Shown here one piece after another: positions 8,559 through 16,908 of a DNA stretch of 34,438 bases. This DNA comes from an uncultured Pseudomonadota bacterium. Its GTDB lineage: Bacteria; Pseudomonadota; Gammaproteobacteria; Competibacterales; Competibacteraceae. Under the pieces are notes generated by a model. The model was not told the origin of the DNA. It searched no databases and worked only from the letters and a program-made list of their open reading frames with translations. The stretch is taken from positions 1-34,438 of the forward strand of contig CAIMUS010000156.1 in NCBI GenBank assembly GCA_903844665.1, in the 5' to 3' direction. Position numbers and translations under genes: made by a program. Positions within the stretch are counted from its first letter, which is position 1. Each line of letters begins with the position of its first letter.

Positions 8559-8879
8559 ATGTTACAAGATAAGATATTGGCAGAATTGGAAAAAATACCG
8601 GAAGCAAAACTTGCTGAACTGTATGACATTATTTATCGCTTCAGACTTGGGTTGGAGCGAGAACAGCGGGAAAATCCGACTATGAAACTGGCTGGCGCGT
8701 GGGCGGATATGCCTGCTGAGCGGTTTCAGTCATTATTGGATGAAATCGGAACACGACGGCAACAGGCGTTTTCCAGGAGACGAACCGGCGGTGCCGGCGA
8801 GGACGCCGGCGCTCCCAGGAGAACTACCAGAAAGCAAAAACCCCGGAACTCGGTCCGGGGTTTTTGTTTGCGGCAGTAA
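8559..8879 (+). CDS. Putative antitoxin-like small protein with repeat-derived C-terminus
   Basis: A 106-residue frame. The first 70 or so residues look genuine: MLQDKILAELEKIPEAKLAE begins a DUF2281-like helix, followed by LYDIIYRFRLGLEREQREN and a helical end ERFQSLLDEIGTRRQQAFSRRR. From about position 8784 the frame runs through a palindromic GCCGGCG repeat and then through the arfA terminator hairpin, giving low-complexity Arg/Gly sequence. The natural stop has probably been displaced by the repeat. No toxin gene follows, and the 3' end overlaps arfA on the opposite strand. Confidence 0.55.
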   Translation: MLQDKILAELEKIPEAKLAELYDIIYRFRLGLEREQRENPTMKLAGAWADMPAERFQSLLDEIGTRRQQAFSRRRTGGAGEDAGAPRRTTRKQKPRNSVRGFCLRQ

Positions 8880-8962
8880 CTGCCTTTGCCCTTTTTCGCC
8901 TTGACCACCCGCTGGCGGTACAGCGGCGTCATCACCAGTTGCTTGGCGGATTGCTTGCTCAT
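8726..8962 (-). CDS. arfA: ArfA-family alternative ribosome-rescue factor
   Basis: The protein begins MSKQSAKQLVMTPLYRQRVV and continues KAKKGKGSYCRKQK, matching the ArfA core (a P-L-[FY]-R-Q-R-V segment followed by KKGKGSYxRK). ArfA rescues ribosomes stalled on non-stop mRNAs by recruiting RF2. A good Shine-Dalgarno (AAGGTGA) lies 6 bases before the ATG at 8962. The reading frame runs straight into a strong intrinsic terminator (8836-8865) after residue 34. Most transcripts should therefore end without a stop codon, giving a short tagged or ArfA-dependent product, the self-regulation known for E. coli arfA. The formal reading frame continues to 8726, but those residues come from the hairpin and repeat and are probably rarely made. 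Confidence 0.85.
   Translation of the reverse strand: MSKQSAKQLVMTPLYRQRVVKAKKGKGSYCRKQKPRTEFRGFCFLVVLLGAPASSPAPPVRLLENACCRRVPISSNND
8836..8865 (-). terminator. Intrinsic terminator inside the arfA reading frame
   Basis: An AAAAACCCCGGA arm pairs with TCCGGGGTTTTT around a 6-base loop, giving a 12-bp stem with A/T runs on both sides. It can work in both directions: ending arfA transcripts on the minus strand and the antitoxin-like gene on the plus strand. On the minus strand it lies within codons, before any stop. Confidence 0.88.
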
Positions 8963-9090
8963 AATAATTCACCTTGAATCAATCGCTTAAAATCGCTCTC
9001 CGATAGAGATGCCCGGTTGGCTTTATAATCGCCGTCATGCCCTACCCATTCCATCGATAATCCCAGCGCGACCGCCGGACGGAGGATAGC

Positions 9091-12000
9091 ATGACCAGCA
9101 AAGCCGAAGAAAAAAAAGCGTTACTCATCGACAAAATTGTCACCGCTGTTAGACAGCGCCTGCCCGCCGACGTTGCGCCTCTGGCGCAAGTCTTCGCCAG
9201 CCAGTATTTCACCTGGGTTTCGCCGGAAGACCTGCTGGACGATGAGCCGGAAGATCTCTACGGCGCCGTGCTCGCCCATTGGAACTTCGCCCGCCAGCGA
9301 CAGCCGGGAGAGGTTCTGATCCGCGTCTACAATCCCGACTTCGAGGTGCACGGCTGGCGCTCCACCCATACCGTCGTCGAAACCGTCAACGACGATAGGC
9401 CCTTTCTGGTGGATTCGATAACCATGGAGCTGAACCGTCATGGCCTGACCGTACATCGGACCATCCATCCCGTCATGCGGGTGCGGCGCGACCCGACAGG
9501 ATACTTGCAGGAAATCCTGCCGCACGGCAGCGAAAACGGCGGCGCCGAAGCCTTCATGCACTTCGAGGTGGACCGGCAGAGCGATCCCACTTTCCTGGAA
9601 TCCTTAAGCCAGAACCTCCGCCGGGTGCTGGACGATGTCCGGGTCGCCGTGGAAGACTGGCAGGCCATGCGCGGCCGGTTGCTGGAGATCACCGCCGGAC
9701 TGGACAGCGCCAGCCTGCCGCCGCCGGCGCGCACCGAACTGGACGAGATCCAAGCCTTTCTACAGTGGACGACGGACGGCAACTTCACCTTTCTCGGCTA
9801 CCGCGACTATGACCTGCTGGACCAGGAAGGGGAACTGAACTTACGCGCCGTGCCCGGCTCCGGCCTGGGGATTCTGCGTGACGACCGCGCCGATCAGGTA
9901 TCCCGCAGCTTCGCCATGCTGACCCCGCAGCAGCGGCGGCTGGTCTACGCCCCTACCCTGCTGATCCTGACCAAAGCCAGCGCCCGCTCCACCGTGCACC
10001 GTCCCGCCAACCTGGATTACATCGGCATCAAACGCTTCGACCAAGCCGGCAAGGTCCTGGGCGAACAGCGGTTCCTGGGGCTGTACACTTCGCTTGCCTA
10101 CAACATGCGACCCCAGGAAATTCCGCTGCTGCGCCGCAAGGTGGAGCGGGTGCTGGAGCAGGCCAGCCTGTCGCCGGTCAGCCATTCCGGCAAGGTGTTG
10201 CGGCATGTGCTGGATACCTTTCCCCGCGACGATCTGTTCCAGATCGGCGAGGCTGAACTGTACGACATCGCCATCGGCATTCTGCACTTGCAGGAACGCC
10301 AGCGGCTGCGCCTGTTCGTGCGCGAGGATGTCTTTGGCCGGTTCGTGTTTTGCATCGTCTATGTGCCGCTCGACCGTTACAACACCGCCCTCCGACTGCG
10401 GCTGCAGGCCATCCTGCTGCGGGCGTTCAACGGTCTGAGCGCGGAATTCTCCACCCAGTTTTCGGAGGCAGTGCTGGCGCGGGTGCTGTTCACCATTCGC
10501 ACCACGCCGGGACAGATTCCCGAGTATTCGGTAACAGAACTGGAGGAACGGCTGCGGGAAGCGCTGCTATCCTGGGAAGACGAACTGCAACAGGCGCTGC
10601 TGGAACAATGCGGCGAGGCCCAAGGTAACACGCTGTTGCAGCGTTACCAGCAGGCTTTTCCGGTGGCTTACCGAGATGACTTCAACCCGCGGATCGCGGT
10701 GCACGATATCCTGCGGCTGGAGAGCGTCGGCGCCGAGCAGCCGCTGGTCATGCATCTGTACCGCGCCCCGGAAGACCCGGACCGACTGTTGCGCTTCAAG
10801 CTGTTCGGGCGGCAGCCTATCGCCCTGTCGGCGGTATTGCCGATGCTGGAGAAGCTGGGTTTACGGGTGTTGCAGGCCCGTCCATACCAAATCACCGCCG
10901 GCGCCGACACCTTGTGGATACTGGATTTCGATATGGTGGAAGACCAGGGAATGGCCGTGGATGTGGTCCAGGTCAAGGAGAATTTTCAGGCGGCTTTCGC
11001 CCGGATCTGGAGCGGGGCGATGGAGAGTGACGGCTTTAACCGCCTGGTGCTGGGCGCGGGGCTGAACTGGCGGGAAGTGGTGATGCTGCGGGCCTATTGC
11101 AAATACCTGCTCCAGACCCGGGCGCCGTTCAGCCAGGCGTATATGGAACAGACCCTGGGCAAACATCCGGCGATCGCCAACTACCTGGCGGAATTGTTCC
11201 AGGCCCGCTTCGATCCCCGGCTGCAACTGGATCAGGGCCGCCGCACCACGGTGCTGGGCGTAGCCATCGAAGAAGCCCTGGAGCAGGTCAGCAGCCTGGA
11301 CGAAGACCGGATCCTGCGGCGCTTCTGGAACCTGATTCAGGCCACTCTGCGGACCAATTTCTTCCAGACCGACCCCCAGGGTGGACCCAAGGAATATCTG
11401 GCTTGCAAGCTGAATCCCGCCCAGATCGATGAGTTGCCCAAGCCCCGCCCAATGTTCGAAATATTCGTCTATTCGCCGCGGGTCGAGGCGGTACATCTGC
11501 GCGGCGGGCCGGTGGCGCGCGGGGGCCTGCGCTGGTCCGACCGCAAGGAGGACTTTCGCACCGAAGTGCTGGGGCTGATGAAGGCGCAGATGGTGAAGAA
11601 CGCGGTCATCGTGCCGGTCGGCGCCAAGGGCGGTTTCGTGGTCAAGCGGCCGCCGGCGGATCGGGCCGCCCTGCAGCAGGAAGGGATTTACTGCTACCAG
11701 ACCTTGATTCGCGGCCTGCTGGATCTGACCGACAACCGCCAGGGGGATGCCATCGTCCATCCGCCCCAGGTGGTGCGTTACGATGCCGACGATTCCTATC
11801 TGGTGGTGGCGGCGGACAAGGGCACCGCCACCTTTTCCGATATCGCCAACGGCATCGCCAGGGAGTATGGCTTCTGGTTGGGAGACGCCTTCGCCTCCGG
11901 TGGTTCCGCCGGCTACGACCATAAGAAGATGGGTATCACCGCCCGCGGCGCCTGGGAATCGGTCAAGCGCCATTTTCGGGAACTGGGCAAGGACATCCAG

Positions 12001-13920
12001 AACCGCGACGATATCACCGTGGTGGGCATCGGCGATATGGCCGGCGACGTGTTCGGCAACGGCCTGCTGCAATCCCGCCATCTCAAACTGGTGGCGGCCT
12101 TCAATCATCAGCATATCTTCCTCGATCCCAACCCCGAGCCGGAACTGAGCTATCGCGAGCGGGAACGGCTGTTCAAACTGCCGGGATCCACCTGGGACGA
12201 TTACGATAGAGCCTTGCTGTCACCGGGCGGCGGCATCTATTCCCGCGCCGCCAAAGTGATCCAGGTTTCTCCCGAAGCCCGCGTCGTGCTGGACCTCAAG
12301 GGGGAATCCTACACGCCCAATGAACTGATCCATCATCTGCTCAAGGCGCCGGTGGATCTGCTTTGGAACGGTGGCATCGGCGCATACATCAAGGCCGCTA
12401 CCGAAACTCATGCGGAAGTCGGGGACAAGGCCAACGATGCGCTGCGGGTCAACGGCGGGGAGTTGCGCTGCAAGGTGGTGGGGGAAGGCGGCAATCTGGG
12501 CTTTACCCAGCGCGGCCGGATCGAATACGCCCTTGTCGGCGGCAGAATCCTGACCGACGCCATCGACAACTCCGGCGGCGTGAACTGCTCGGACCATGAG
12601 GTCAATATCAAGATTCTGCTCGATCAGGTGGTCCGTAACGGCGATCTGACCGAAAAGCAGCGCAATCAACTGCTGGTTGACATGACCGGCGAGGTGGCGG
12701 AATTGGTGCTGCGACAGAATTACCAGCAACCCCAGGCGATCGGCCTCAGTTCGGCGCGGGCGGCGGACGTGCCGGGCGATTACGCCCGGCTGATTCGTAA
12801 CCTGGAGAAGGCCGGCAGGCTGGACCGGGCGCTGGAGTATCTGCCCGGTGACGAGGAACTGGCCGAACGGGAAACTGCCCGGCAGGGCTTGACGCCGCCG
12901 GAAATCGCGGTGCTGCTGGCCTACAGCAAGATTTACCTGTATCAGGAACTGCTGGCCTCCGATGTGCCGGAAGACCCCTATCTGAAAAACGAACTGCTGG
13001 CCTATTTTCCCAGGGCCATCCAGCAGGCGTTCAGCCAGGAGATGGAGAGCCACCCGCTACGACGGGAAATTATCGCCACCCATATCACCAACAGCCTGGT
13101 CAACCGCATGGGCGCCAGTTTCACCTTCCGGGTCTGGGAGGAGACCGGGGCAAGCTATCCCGACATCGCCCGCGCTTACACCGCCGCCCGCGAGATGTTC
13201 GACGCCCGCCGGCTGTGGAGCGCCATCGAGGCGCTGGATAACCAGGCGCCGGCGACTGTCCAGAATGCCATGCTGTTGCACAGCCGGCGGCTGCTGGAAC
13301 GGGCCTGTCTGTGGCTGCTGCGCCACCGCCGGCCGCCGCTTGCGATCGAGGCGGTGATCGGCCAGTTCAGCGCCGGCATCGCTACGATCAGGAACAGCCT
13401 GCCAGAGTTATTAAAGGCCACCGAGCAGGTGGAATTGCAGGCTGCCTGCCAGCGTTTTGGCGACGCCGCCGTGCCGGCGGAACTGGCCCAATGGGTGGCC
13501 AGCATGGATGCGCTGTACTGTGCGCTGGATCTGGTGGAGGTGGCGGAGCGGGCGCAGTTGCCGGTGGAGACGGTGGGGGCGGTCTACTTCGATCTGGTCA
13601 ACCGGTTGGAGTTGAACTGGCTGCGCCGTAATATCATCGAACTGCCCACCACCAGCCACTGGCAGAACCGGGCGCGGGCGGCCCTGTTGCAGGGACTGTA
13701 CGATCAGGGCCGGTTGCTGACGGCGGCGGTGCTGCAGGCCACCGACGACACGCTGACGCCGCCGGCGCGGCTGGAGGCCTGGATGGAGCAGAATCGACCG
13801 GGGGTGGAACGCTGCCGCAACAGTTTTGCCGAACTGCGCGCGGCTGGACAGCCGGATCTGGCGATGCTGCTGGTGGCCTTGCGGGAGACGGTGAACCTGG
13901 CGCGGGGGAGTGGAGGATGA
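9091..13920 (+). CDS. gdhB: NAD-specific glutamate dehydrogenase, large (about 180 kDa) type
   Basis: A 1609-residue enzyme of the bacterial large NAD-GDH family, which oxidatively deaminates glutamate to 2-oxoglutarate and ammonia using NAD. The length matches the family (about 1600). The N-terminal half carries ACT-like regulatory segments (DRPFLVDSITMELNRHGLTV and a later repeat). The catalytic core is recognisable from GGPVARGGLRWSDRKEDFRT, then MKAQMVKNAVIVPVGAKGGF with its conserved Lys residues, and the dinucleotide-binding GIGDMAGDVFGNGLL. A long helical C-terminal domain follows. The ATG at 9091 has a GGAGG site 7 bases upstream. It is transcribed divergently from arfA and stands alone. 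In the cell it supports growth on amino acids. The symbol gdhB follows Pseudomonas usage. Confidence 0.95.
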   Translation: MTSKAEEKKALLIDKIVTAVRQRLPADVAPLAQVFASQYFTWVSPEDLLDDEPEDLYGAVLAHWNFARQRQPGEVLIRVYNPDFEVHGWRSTHTVVETVNDDRPFLVDSITMELNRHGLTVHRTIHPVMRVRRDPTGYLQEILPHGSENGGAEAFMHFEVDRQSDPTFLESLSQNLRRVLDDVRVAVEDWQAMRGRLLEITAGLDSASLPPPARTELDEIQAFLQWTTDGNFTFLGYRDYDLLDQEGELNLRAVPGSGLGILRDDRADQVSRSFAMLTPQQRRLVYAPTLLILTKASARSTVHRPANLDYIGIKRFDQAGKVLGEQRFLGLYTSLAYNMRPQEIPLLRRKVERVLEQASLSPVSHSGKVLRHVLDTFPRDDLFQIGEAELYDIAIGILHLQERQRLRLFVREDVFGRFVFCIVYVPLDRYNTALRLRLQAILLRAFNGLSAEFSTQFSEAVLARVLFTIRTTPGQIPEYSVTELEERLREALLSWEDELQQALLEQCGEAQGNTLLQRYQQAFPVAYRDDFNPRIAVHDILRLESVGAEQPLVMHLYRAPEDPDRLLRFKLFGRQPIALSAVLPMLEKLGLRVLQARPYQITAGADTLWILDFDMVEDQGMAVDVVQVKENFQAAFARIWSGAMESDGFNRLVLGAGLNWREVVMLRAYCKYLLQTRAPFSQAYMEQTLGKHPAIANYLAELFQARFDPRLQLDQGRRTTVLGVAIEEALEQVSSLDEDRILRRFWNLIQATLRTNFFQTDPQGGPKEYLACKLNPAQIDELPKPRPMFEIFVYSPRVEAVHLRGGPVARGGLRWSDRKEDFRTEVLGLMKAQMVKNAVIVPVGAKGGFVVKRPPADRAALQQEGIYCYQTLIRGLLDLTDNRQGDAIVHPPQVVRYDADDSYLVVAADKGTATFSDIANGIAREYGFWLGDAFASGGSAGYDHKKMGITARGAWESVKRHFRELGKDIQNRDDITVVGIGDMAGDVFGNGLLQSRHLKLVAAFNHQHIFLDPNPEPELSYRERERLFKLPGSTWDDYDRALLSPGGGIYSRAAKVIQVSPEARVVLDLKGESYTPNELIHHLLKAPVDLLWNGGIGAYIKAATETHAEVGDKANDALRVNGGELRCKVVGEGGNLGFTQRGRIEYALVGGRILTDAIDNSGGVNCSDHEVNIKILLDQVVRNGDLTEKQRNQLLVDMTGEVAELVLRQNYQQPQAIGLSSARAADVPGDYARLIRNLEKAGRLDRALEYLPGDEELAERETARQGLTPPEIAVLLAYSKIYLYQELLASDVPEDPYLKNELLAYFPRAIQQAFSQEMESHPLRREIIATHITNSLVNRMGASFTFRVWEETGASYPDIARAYTAAREMFDARRLWSAIEALDNQAPATVQNAMLLHSRRLLERACLWLLRHRRPPLAIEAVIGQFSAGIATIRNSLPELLKATEQVELQAACQRFGDAAVPAELAQWVASMDALYCALDLVEVAERAQLPVETVGAVYFDLVNRLELNWLRRNIIELPTTSHWQNRARAALLQGLYDQGRLLTAAVLQATDDTLTPPARLEAWMEQNRPGVERCRNSFAELRAAGQPDLAMLLVALRETVNLARGSGG

Positions 13921-13988
13921 GTTGGGCTTATGCCGATCGTCCAATCCTGTACACACTGAAGATGAGGAAAAGTGAAAAAGATCAAAGA

Positions 13989-15689
13989 CTAAAGGGAAAA
14001 GATCCTGGCCAGGCGAAAACCCCCGCTGGGGCCCCCGTCGTGCGGGTCCCCGCCGACGCGCGCAGCCCCGCGCACCCCCCGCGGTTCGGTGTTCCACGAG
14101 CCGCCCCGCAGCACACACGGGCCGCTCGTACCGGGTTCCGCGCAGCGCTGCTCGCTCCCGTCGTAATTCTCGCTATACACCGAACAGGTCCACTCCCAGA
14201 CGTTGCCGTGCATGTCATGCAATCCCCAGGCATTAGGTGGAAACTGGCCAACCTTGACGGTCTTTTGCCGATAAACACCCTTACGTCCGTTACCATAAAC
14301 GTAATTGCCGTTATAATTGGCTTGGTCTGTGCTGATGGTGGCGCCGAAGTAAAACGGCGTAGTCGTTCCCGCCCGTGCCACATATTCCCATTCTGCTTCC
14401 TTTGGCAACCGGTACTCCTTGCCCGTTTGCTTACCTAACCAGTCCACATATGCCATCGCATCGTTCCAACTGACACAAACCACCGGTTGATCGTCAGTTT
14501 GCGAGAATCCTGGATTGCGCCAGTTCTTATCGGCATCCTGCTTCCATTCACTCCCAGTCAAGTAATAACAACCACCGCTCTTCTCAGCTTCCGTCTTATA
14601 TTTGGCTTCCTCCACAAAACGCTTGAATTGTCCTACAGTCACTTCATATTTGCCGATAGCAAAAGACTCCACCTCTACTTCATGCTGACGCTCGTTTTCT
14701 TTTCGTTCTGACTCATTATCTGGAGACCCCATCTGAAAACGGCCACCCGGAACCACCACCATCAATGGCCCCTGGCTGTCGTCTTTGAGCGGATCACGGA
14801 ACTCGACATCTTGCTTCAGTGCCTGGGCTGTCTGTTTTTGCAGATCCTGCACCTGCTGCGCTGGCCAGCCGTGAATATTTTCTATAGGAGGAAGTGGTGA
14901 TGCTTTAGGCACTGCACTTTGCTGAGGAGGTGGAGAAACAAGTGGGTTGGATTTTTTAGGTTCAGTGGATTCAGTGGTACCGTTTCCTTGCGCTGAACCC
15001 CTTGACACGGGTGAGTTTGAGACCGGCGCCTTCTCAAACCATACTTTCCCCAGATGATACACACCGGCACCTCCCACCACACCTAACACCAGCACAATCA
15101 GCAGTTGTACCCAAACACGCTGAGGCGGTACGGCTAATGATGGTGGTGAGGGAGAACTTGGCGACGGCGACGGAGGTTGTACTACCTGTTCGGCTGAGGG
15201 TGGCTTTGAGGGTGATTCTGGTGGCGGTGGCGGTGATGACACAGGCAAGGGTCGAATCGCCATCAGCTTTTCCGCAATGCGCACCAGTTCCGCTTCCTGC
15301 TGCGCCGGCGGCAACATGGATAATGGTGTCTTGGGATCACAGGCGGCCTGGAAATGCGCAATGGTCGTTGCTTTGTAAAGACTGTGCCGCACTGGCACCC
15401 AGAGAATGGTCAAGCCCCCTTTCCTGGATGCTTCCAGCAGCGGCGGCAGTTCATCCTTATCGATAAATTCAGACGCCAGAAAATGCGGACTGACCAATAG
15501 TACCGCCACCTTGGCCCTGGCCAGTGCCTTTTGTATCTCCTCCTTCCACATCTGCCCCGGTTGGATGCGCGTATCCGCCCACACGTCCAGCGTTCCCTGC
15601 CGCTGCAACGGCGCCAGCATGATTTGCAGTCGCTCCAGCCACTCACTGTCGGCATGGCTGTAGCTGATAAAGACCTGGTCACGGGTCAT
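13989..15689 (-). CDS. TIR domain - transmembrane - FGE/C-lectin-fold protein (putative DGR target)
   Basis: A 566-residue protein. Residues 1-135 are a TIR domain (QVFISYSHADSEWLERLQIM, then SPHFLASEFIDKDELPPLL with a candidate catalytic Glu). A Pro/Ser-rich linker, a single membrane segment (about 188-212) and another linker follow. The C-terminal 250 residues are a formylglycine-generating-enzyme-like fold: GGRFQMGSP, YEVTVGQFKRF, PVVCVSWNDAMAYVDWL, RLPKEAEWEYVARAGT, MHGNVWEWT, LRGGSW and GFRLAR. The catalytic Cys pair of true FGE, expected after GGSW, is absent, so this is a binding fold rather than an oxidase. The final segment is abruptly GC-rich and dominated by NNC and GGG codons, as in a DGR variable region. 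A Shine-Dalgarno-like AGGGGAG precedes the ATG. An effector with a diversifiable receptor is inferred. Confidence 0.88.
   Translation of the reverse strand: MTRDQVFISYSHADSEWLERLQIMLAPLQRQGTLDVWADTRIQPGQMWKEEIQKALARAKVAVLLVSPHFLASEFIDKDELPPLLEASRKGGLTILWVPVRHSLYKATTIAHFQAACDPKTPLSMLPPAQQEAELVRIAEKLMAIRPLPVSSPPPPPESPSKPPSAEQVVQPPSPSPSSPSPPSLAVPPQRVWVQLLIVLVLGVVGGAGVYHLGKVWFEKAPVSNSPVSRGSAQGNGTTESTEPKKSNPLVSPPPQQSAVPKASPLPPIENIHGWPAQQVQDLQKQTAQALKQDVEFRDPLKDDSQGPLMVVVPGGRFQMGSPDNESERKENERQHEVEVESFAIGKYEVTVGQFKRFVEEAKYKTEAEKSGGCYYLTGSEWKQDADKNWRNPGFSQTDDQPVVCVSWNDAMAYVDWLGKQTGKEYRLPKEAEWEYVARAGTTTPFYFGATISTDQANYNGNYVYGNGRKGVYRQKTVKVGQFPPNAWGLHDMHGNVWEWTCSVYSENYDGSEQRCAEPGTSGPCVLRGGSWNTEPRGVRGAARVGGDPHDGGPSGGFRLARIFSL
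14022..14093 (-). other. Putative DGR variable region (VR) of the TIR/FGE protein
   Basis: In the last 25 codons between GGSW and GFRLAR, the variable positions read AAC, ACC, GTC, GGC, GAC, CAC, GAC, GGC, CCC and AGC, interspersed with GGG codons. These are what adenine mutagenesis makes from AAC and AGG template codons, giving the usual R-N-N-R-N-P-N-N-R-N-N-N-type template. The stretch is far richer in GC than the upstream part of the gene. No reverse transcriptase or template repeat is visible in the window. Confidence 0.55.
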
Positions 15690-15722
15690 GCGGTGGAACT
15701 CCCCTAACGTGTTCTTACTGGC

Positions 15723-15968
15723 CTAAGAATGGGCGGTATCACGGTCTACAGGAATGATAGTCACTCGTGGCGAATTAAGGAAAGCGTCAAGCTCAATCCG
15801 GTTACGATCTTCCCGCTTACCGGCTGCAAAACCTGCGAGCAATTCACCCAAGACAACCACACTGATTCCTATCCGGTCGACATGCCGTAGCGTTTCAACT
15901 GCATCTTTCTCTCCCTGCTTGAAAGCCACATAAGCATTGGTATCCAGCAGTATGCGTATCACCGCCAC
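15723..15968 (-). pseudogene. vapC: Truncated PIN-domain toxin (VapC-like)
   Basis: An 81-residue frame with a normal VapC start (RILLDTNAYVAFKQGEKDAV) and the second acidic motif (VVLGELLAGF), ending PVDRDTAHS and a TAG. Complete VapC proteins have about 125-140 residues; the C-terminal part with the last catalytic Asp residues is missing. Its ATG overlaps the vapB stop by 10 bases, the usual operon arrangement. It is probably inactive as an RNase. The TIR/FGE gene starts 34 bases beyond. Confidence 0.82.
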
Positions 15969-16210
15969 AAATCCTCTTCTATGCGCTCGAAATCCTGTTG
16001 TGTTTCCAGGAATGCCGCCGCTTCCTCTGCCGTCCAGGTACCGGCCAGATGGTCGAGATCGTGATAAATTGATTTTTCAGGTGACAGCCCGATGCCGCGG
16101 CGCAGCAACTCCAGAATCAAAGCGTTCATGCTGATGCCACGGCGTTTGGCCTCTTGCTTCAGCAAGCTGGATGTTTGCTCATCGATCCCACGTATTGATA
16201 GCATTGTCAT
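15959..16210 (-). CDS. vapB: FitA/VapB-type ribbon-helix-helix antitoxin
   Basis: An 83-residue antitoxin. The N-terminus MTMLSIRGIDEQTSSLLKQE followed by AKRRGISMNALILELLRRG is a ribbon-helix-helix DNA-binding fold of the FitA type. The acidic C-terminus (ETQQDFERIEEDLW) would fill the toxin active site. The ATG at 16210 is chosen because a GAGG site lies 6 bases before it; residues encoded upstream do not fit the family. Its partner toxin is truncated, so it may persist only as a DNA-binding regulator or as an antidote to other PIN toxins. Confidence 0.85.
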   Translation of the reverse strand: MTMLSIRGIDEQTSSLLKQEAKRRGISMNALILELLRRGIGLSPEKSIYHDLDHLAGTWTAEEAAAFLETQQDFERIEEDLWR

Positions 16211-16326
16211 AACAACCTCTTCGTTAGCACAGCATATTCCGCCGCATGTCTGGAAGTCAGGCAGGTTGACATAGAACGCGGACGTTATCGCTGTCACAGG
16301 CAGGCGTCAATTTCCGGCTGGCTGGC

Positions 16327-16647
16327 TTATCCCAACCGGCGTTTGCCTGTTTGTCCGCCAAACACTTTCTCAAACCAAAAAGCTTTCTGGTTTCCAGCAA
16401 ACCAGGCTCTATTCTGATCGGTCTCCAAAAGAGCAAGCTGTGACATCTCGATTTCATACCGAGTACAGATGGCAATTAGCTCTCTCAAAGCAGGACCGTC
16501 CACTTTCTTATCATCGACCTCTATTTCGATGTTATCCCCCACTCCTCGAATAGCTTGAACGCAGGAGATACTTTTCAACCACGCGAAGAAAACATCTTCG
16601 TCTTGATCGGAATAAAATTTTACTTGGCTTGCAACTAGCGTACTCAT
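16327..16647 (-). CDS. Putative immunity protein for a polymorphic toxin tip
   Basis: A 106-residue acidic cytoplasmic protein without signal peptide (MSTLVASQVKFYSDQDEDVF onward, through SQLALLETDQNRAWFAGNQK). I do not recognise the family. Its ATG overlaps the TGA of the upstream toxin-like fragment (ATGA at 16644-16647), the close coupling typical of toxin-immunity pairs. Size and acidity fit an immunity protein; the assignment rests on context only. Confidence 0.6.
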   Translation of the reverse strand: MSTLVASQVKFYSDQDEDVFFAWLKSISCVQAIRGVGDNIEIEVDDKKVDGPALRELIAICTRYEIEMSQLALLETDQNRAWFAGNQKAFWFEKVFGGQTGKRRLG

Positions 16648-16905
16648 CGTCTACGTCCGCCTGGATATACATTGGTATGAGTGCCATCATCAGGATTCTG
16701 TACATCCCAATGCGGTCCTCCGTGTGCCCGACCCCCTTTACCTGTTGGACACCAAACTTTTCCCTTATCATCCAACCAACCTGATCCAGCGCCATTCGGG
16801 TTAGGTGGCCAGTCTGGCGGTGTTGGGCGATGCCCGGCCGCGCTGGACGGCCGACACCGGAGGCAGGAACAGCCGCCCCCACGATTCGTACCGGTATGGG
16901 TCGGC
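16644..16905 (-). pseudogene. Orphan C-terminal tip of a polymorphic toxin
   Basis: On the minus strand an open frame without a clear start reads through a Pro-rich linker (GHRPTPPDWPPNPNGAGSGW) into LDDKGKVWCPTGKGGRAHGG, PHWDVQNPDDGTHTNVYPGG and a TGA. The domain has the look of a nuclease-type toxin tip of CdiA/RHS proteins: short, with conserved His/Asp/Trp and a strong C-terminal G-rich end. The trunk protein is absent; the frame abuts the 3' end of the DUF488-operon gene. I could not assign it to a named toxin family. Confidence 0.5.
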
Positions 16906-16908
16906 GGA

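Noticed and set aside
10861-12114. 417-residue minus-strand frame inside the glutamate dehydrogenase gene
   Set aside because: It is a shadow frame of high-GC coding sequence; the plus strand encodes a clear enzyme.
13917-14438. 173-residue plus-strand frame after the glutamate dehydrogenase gene
   Set aside because: It is antisense to the conserved FGE-like domain of the TIR protein and reads as low-complexity sequence.
13989-15689. True formylglycine-generating enzyme acting on sulfatases
   Set aside because: The Cys pair expected after GGSW is absent, no sulfatase gene is near, and the protein has TIR and membrane parts.
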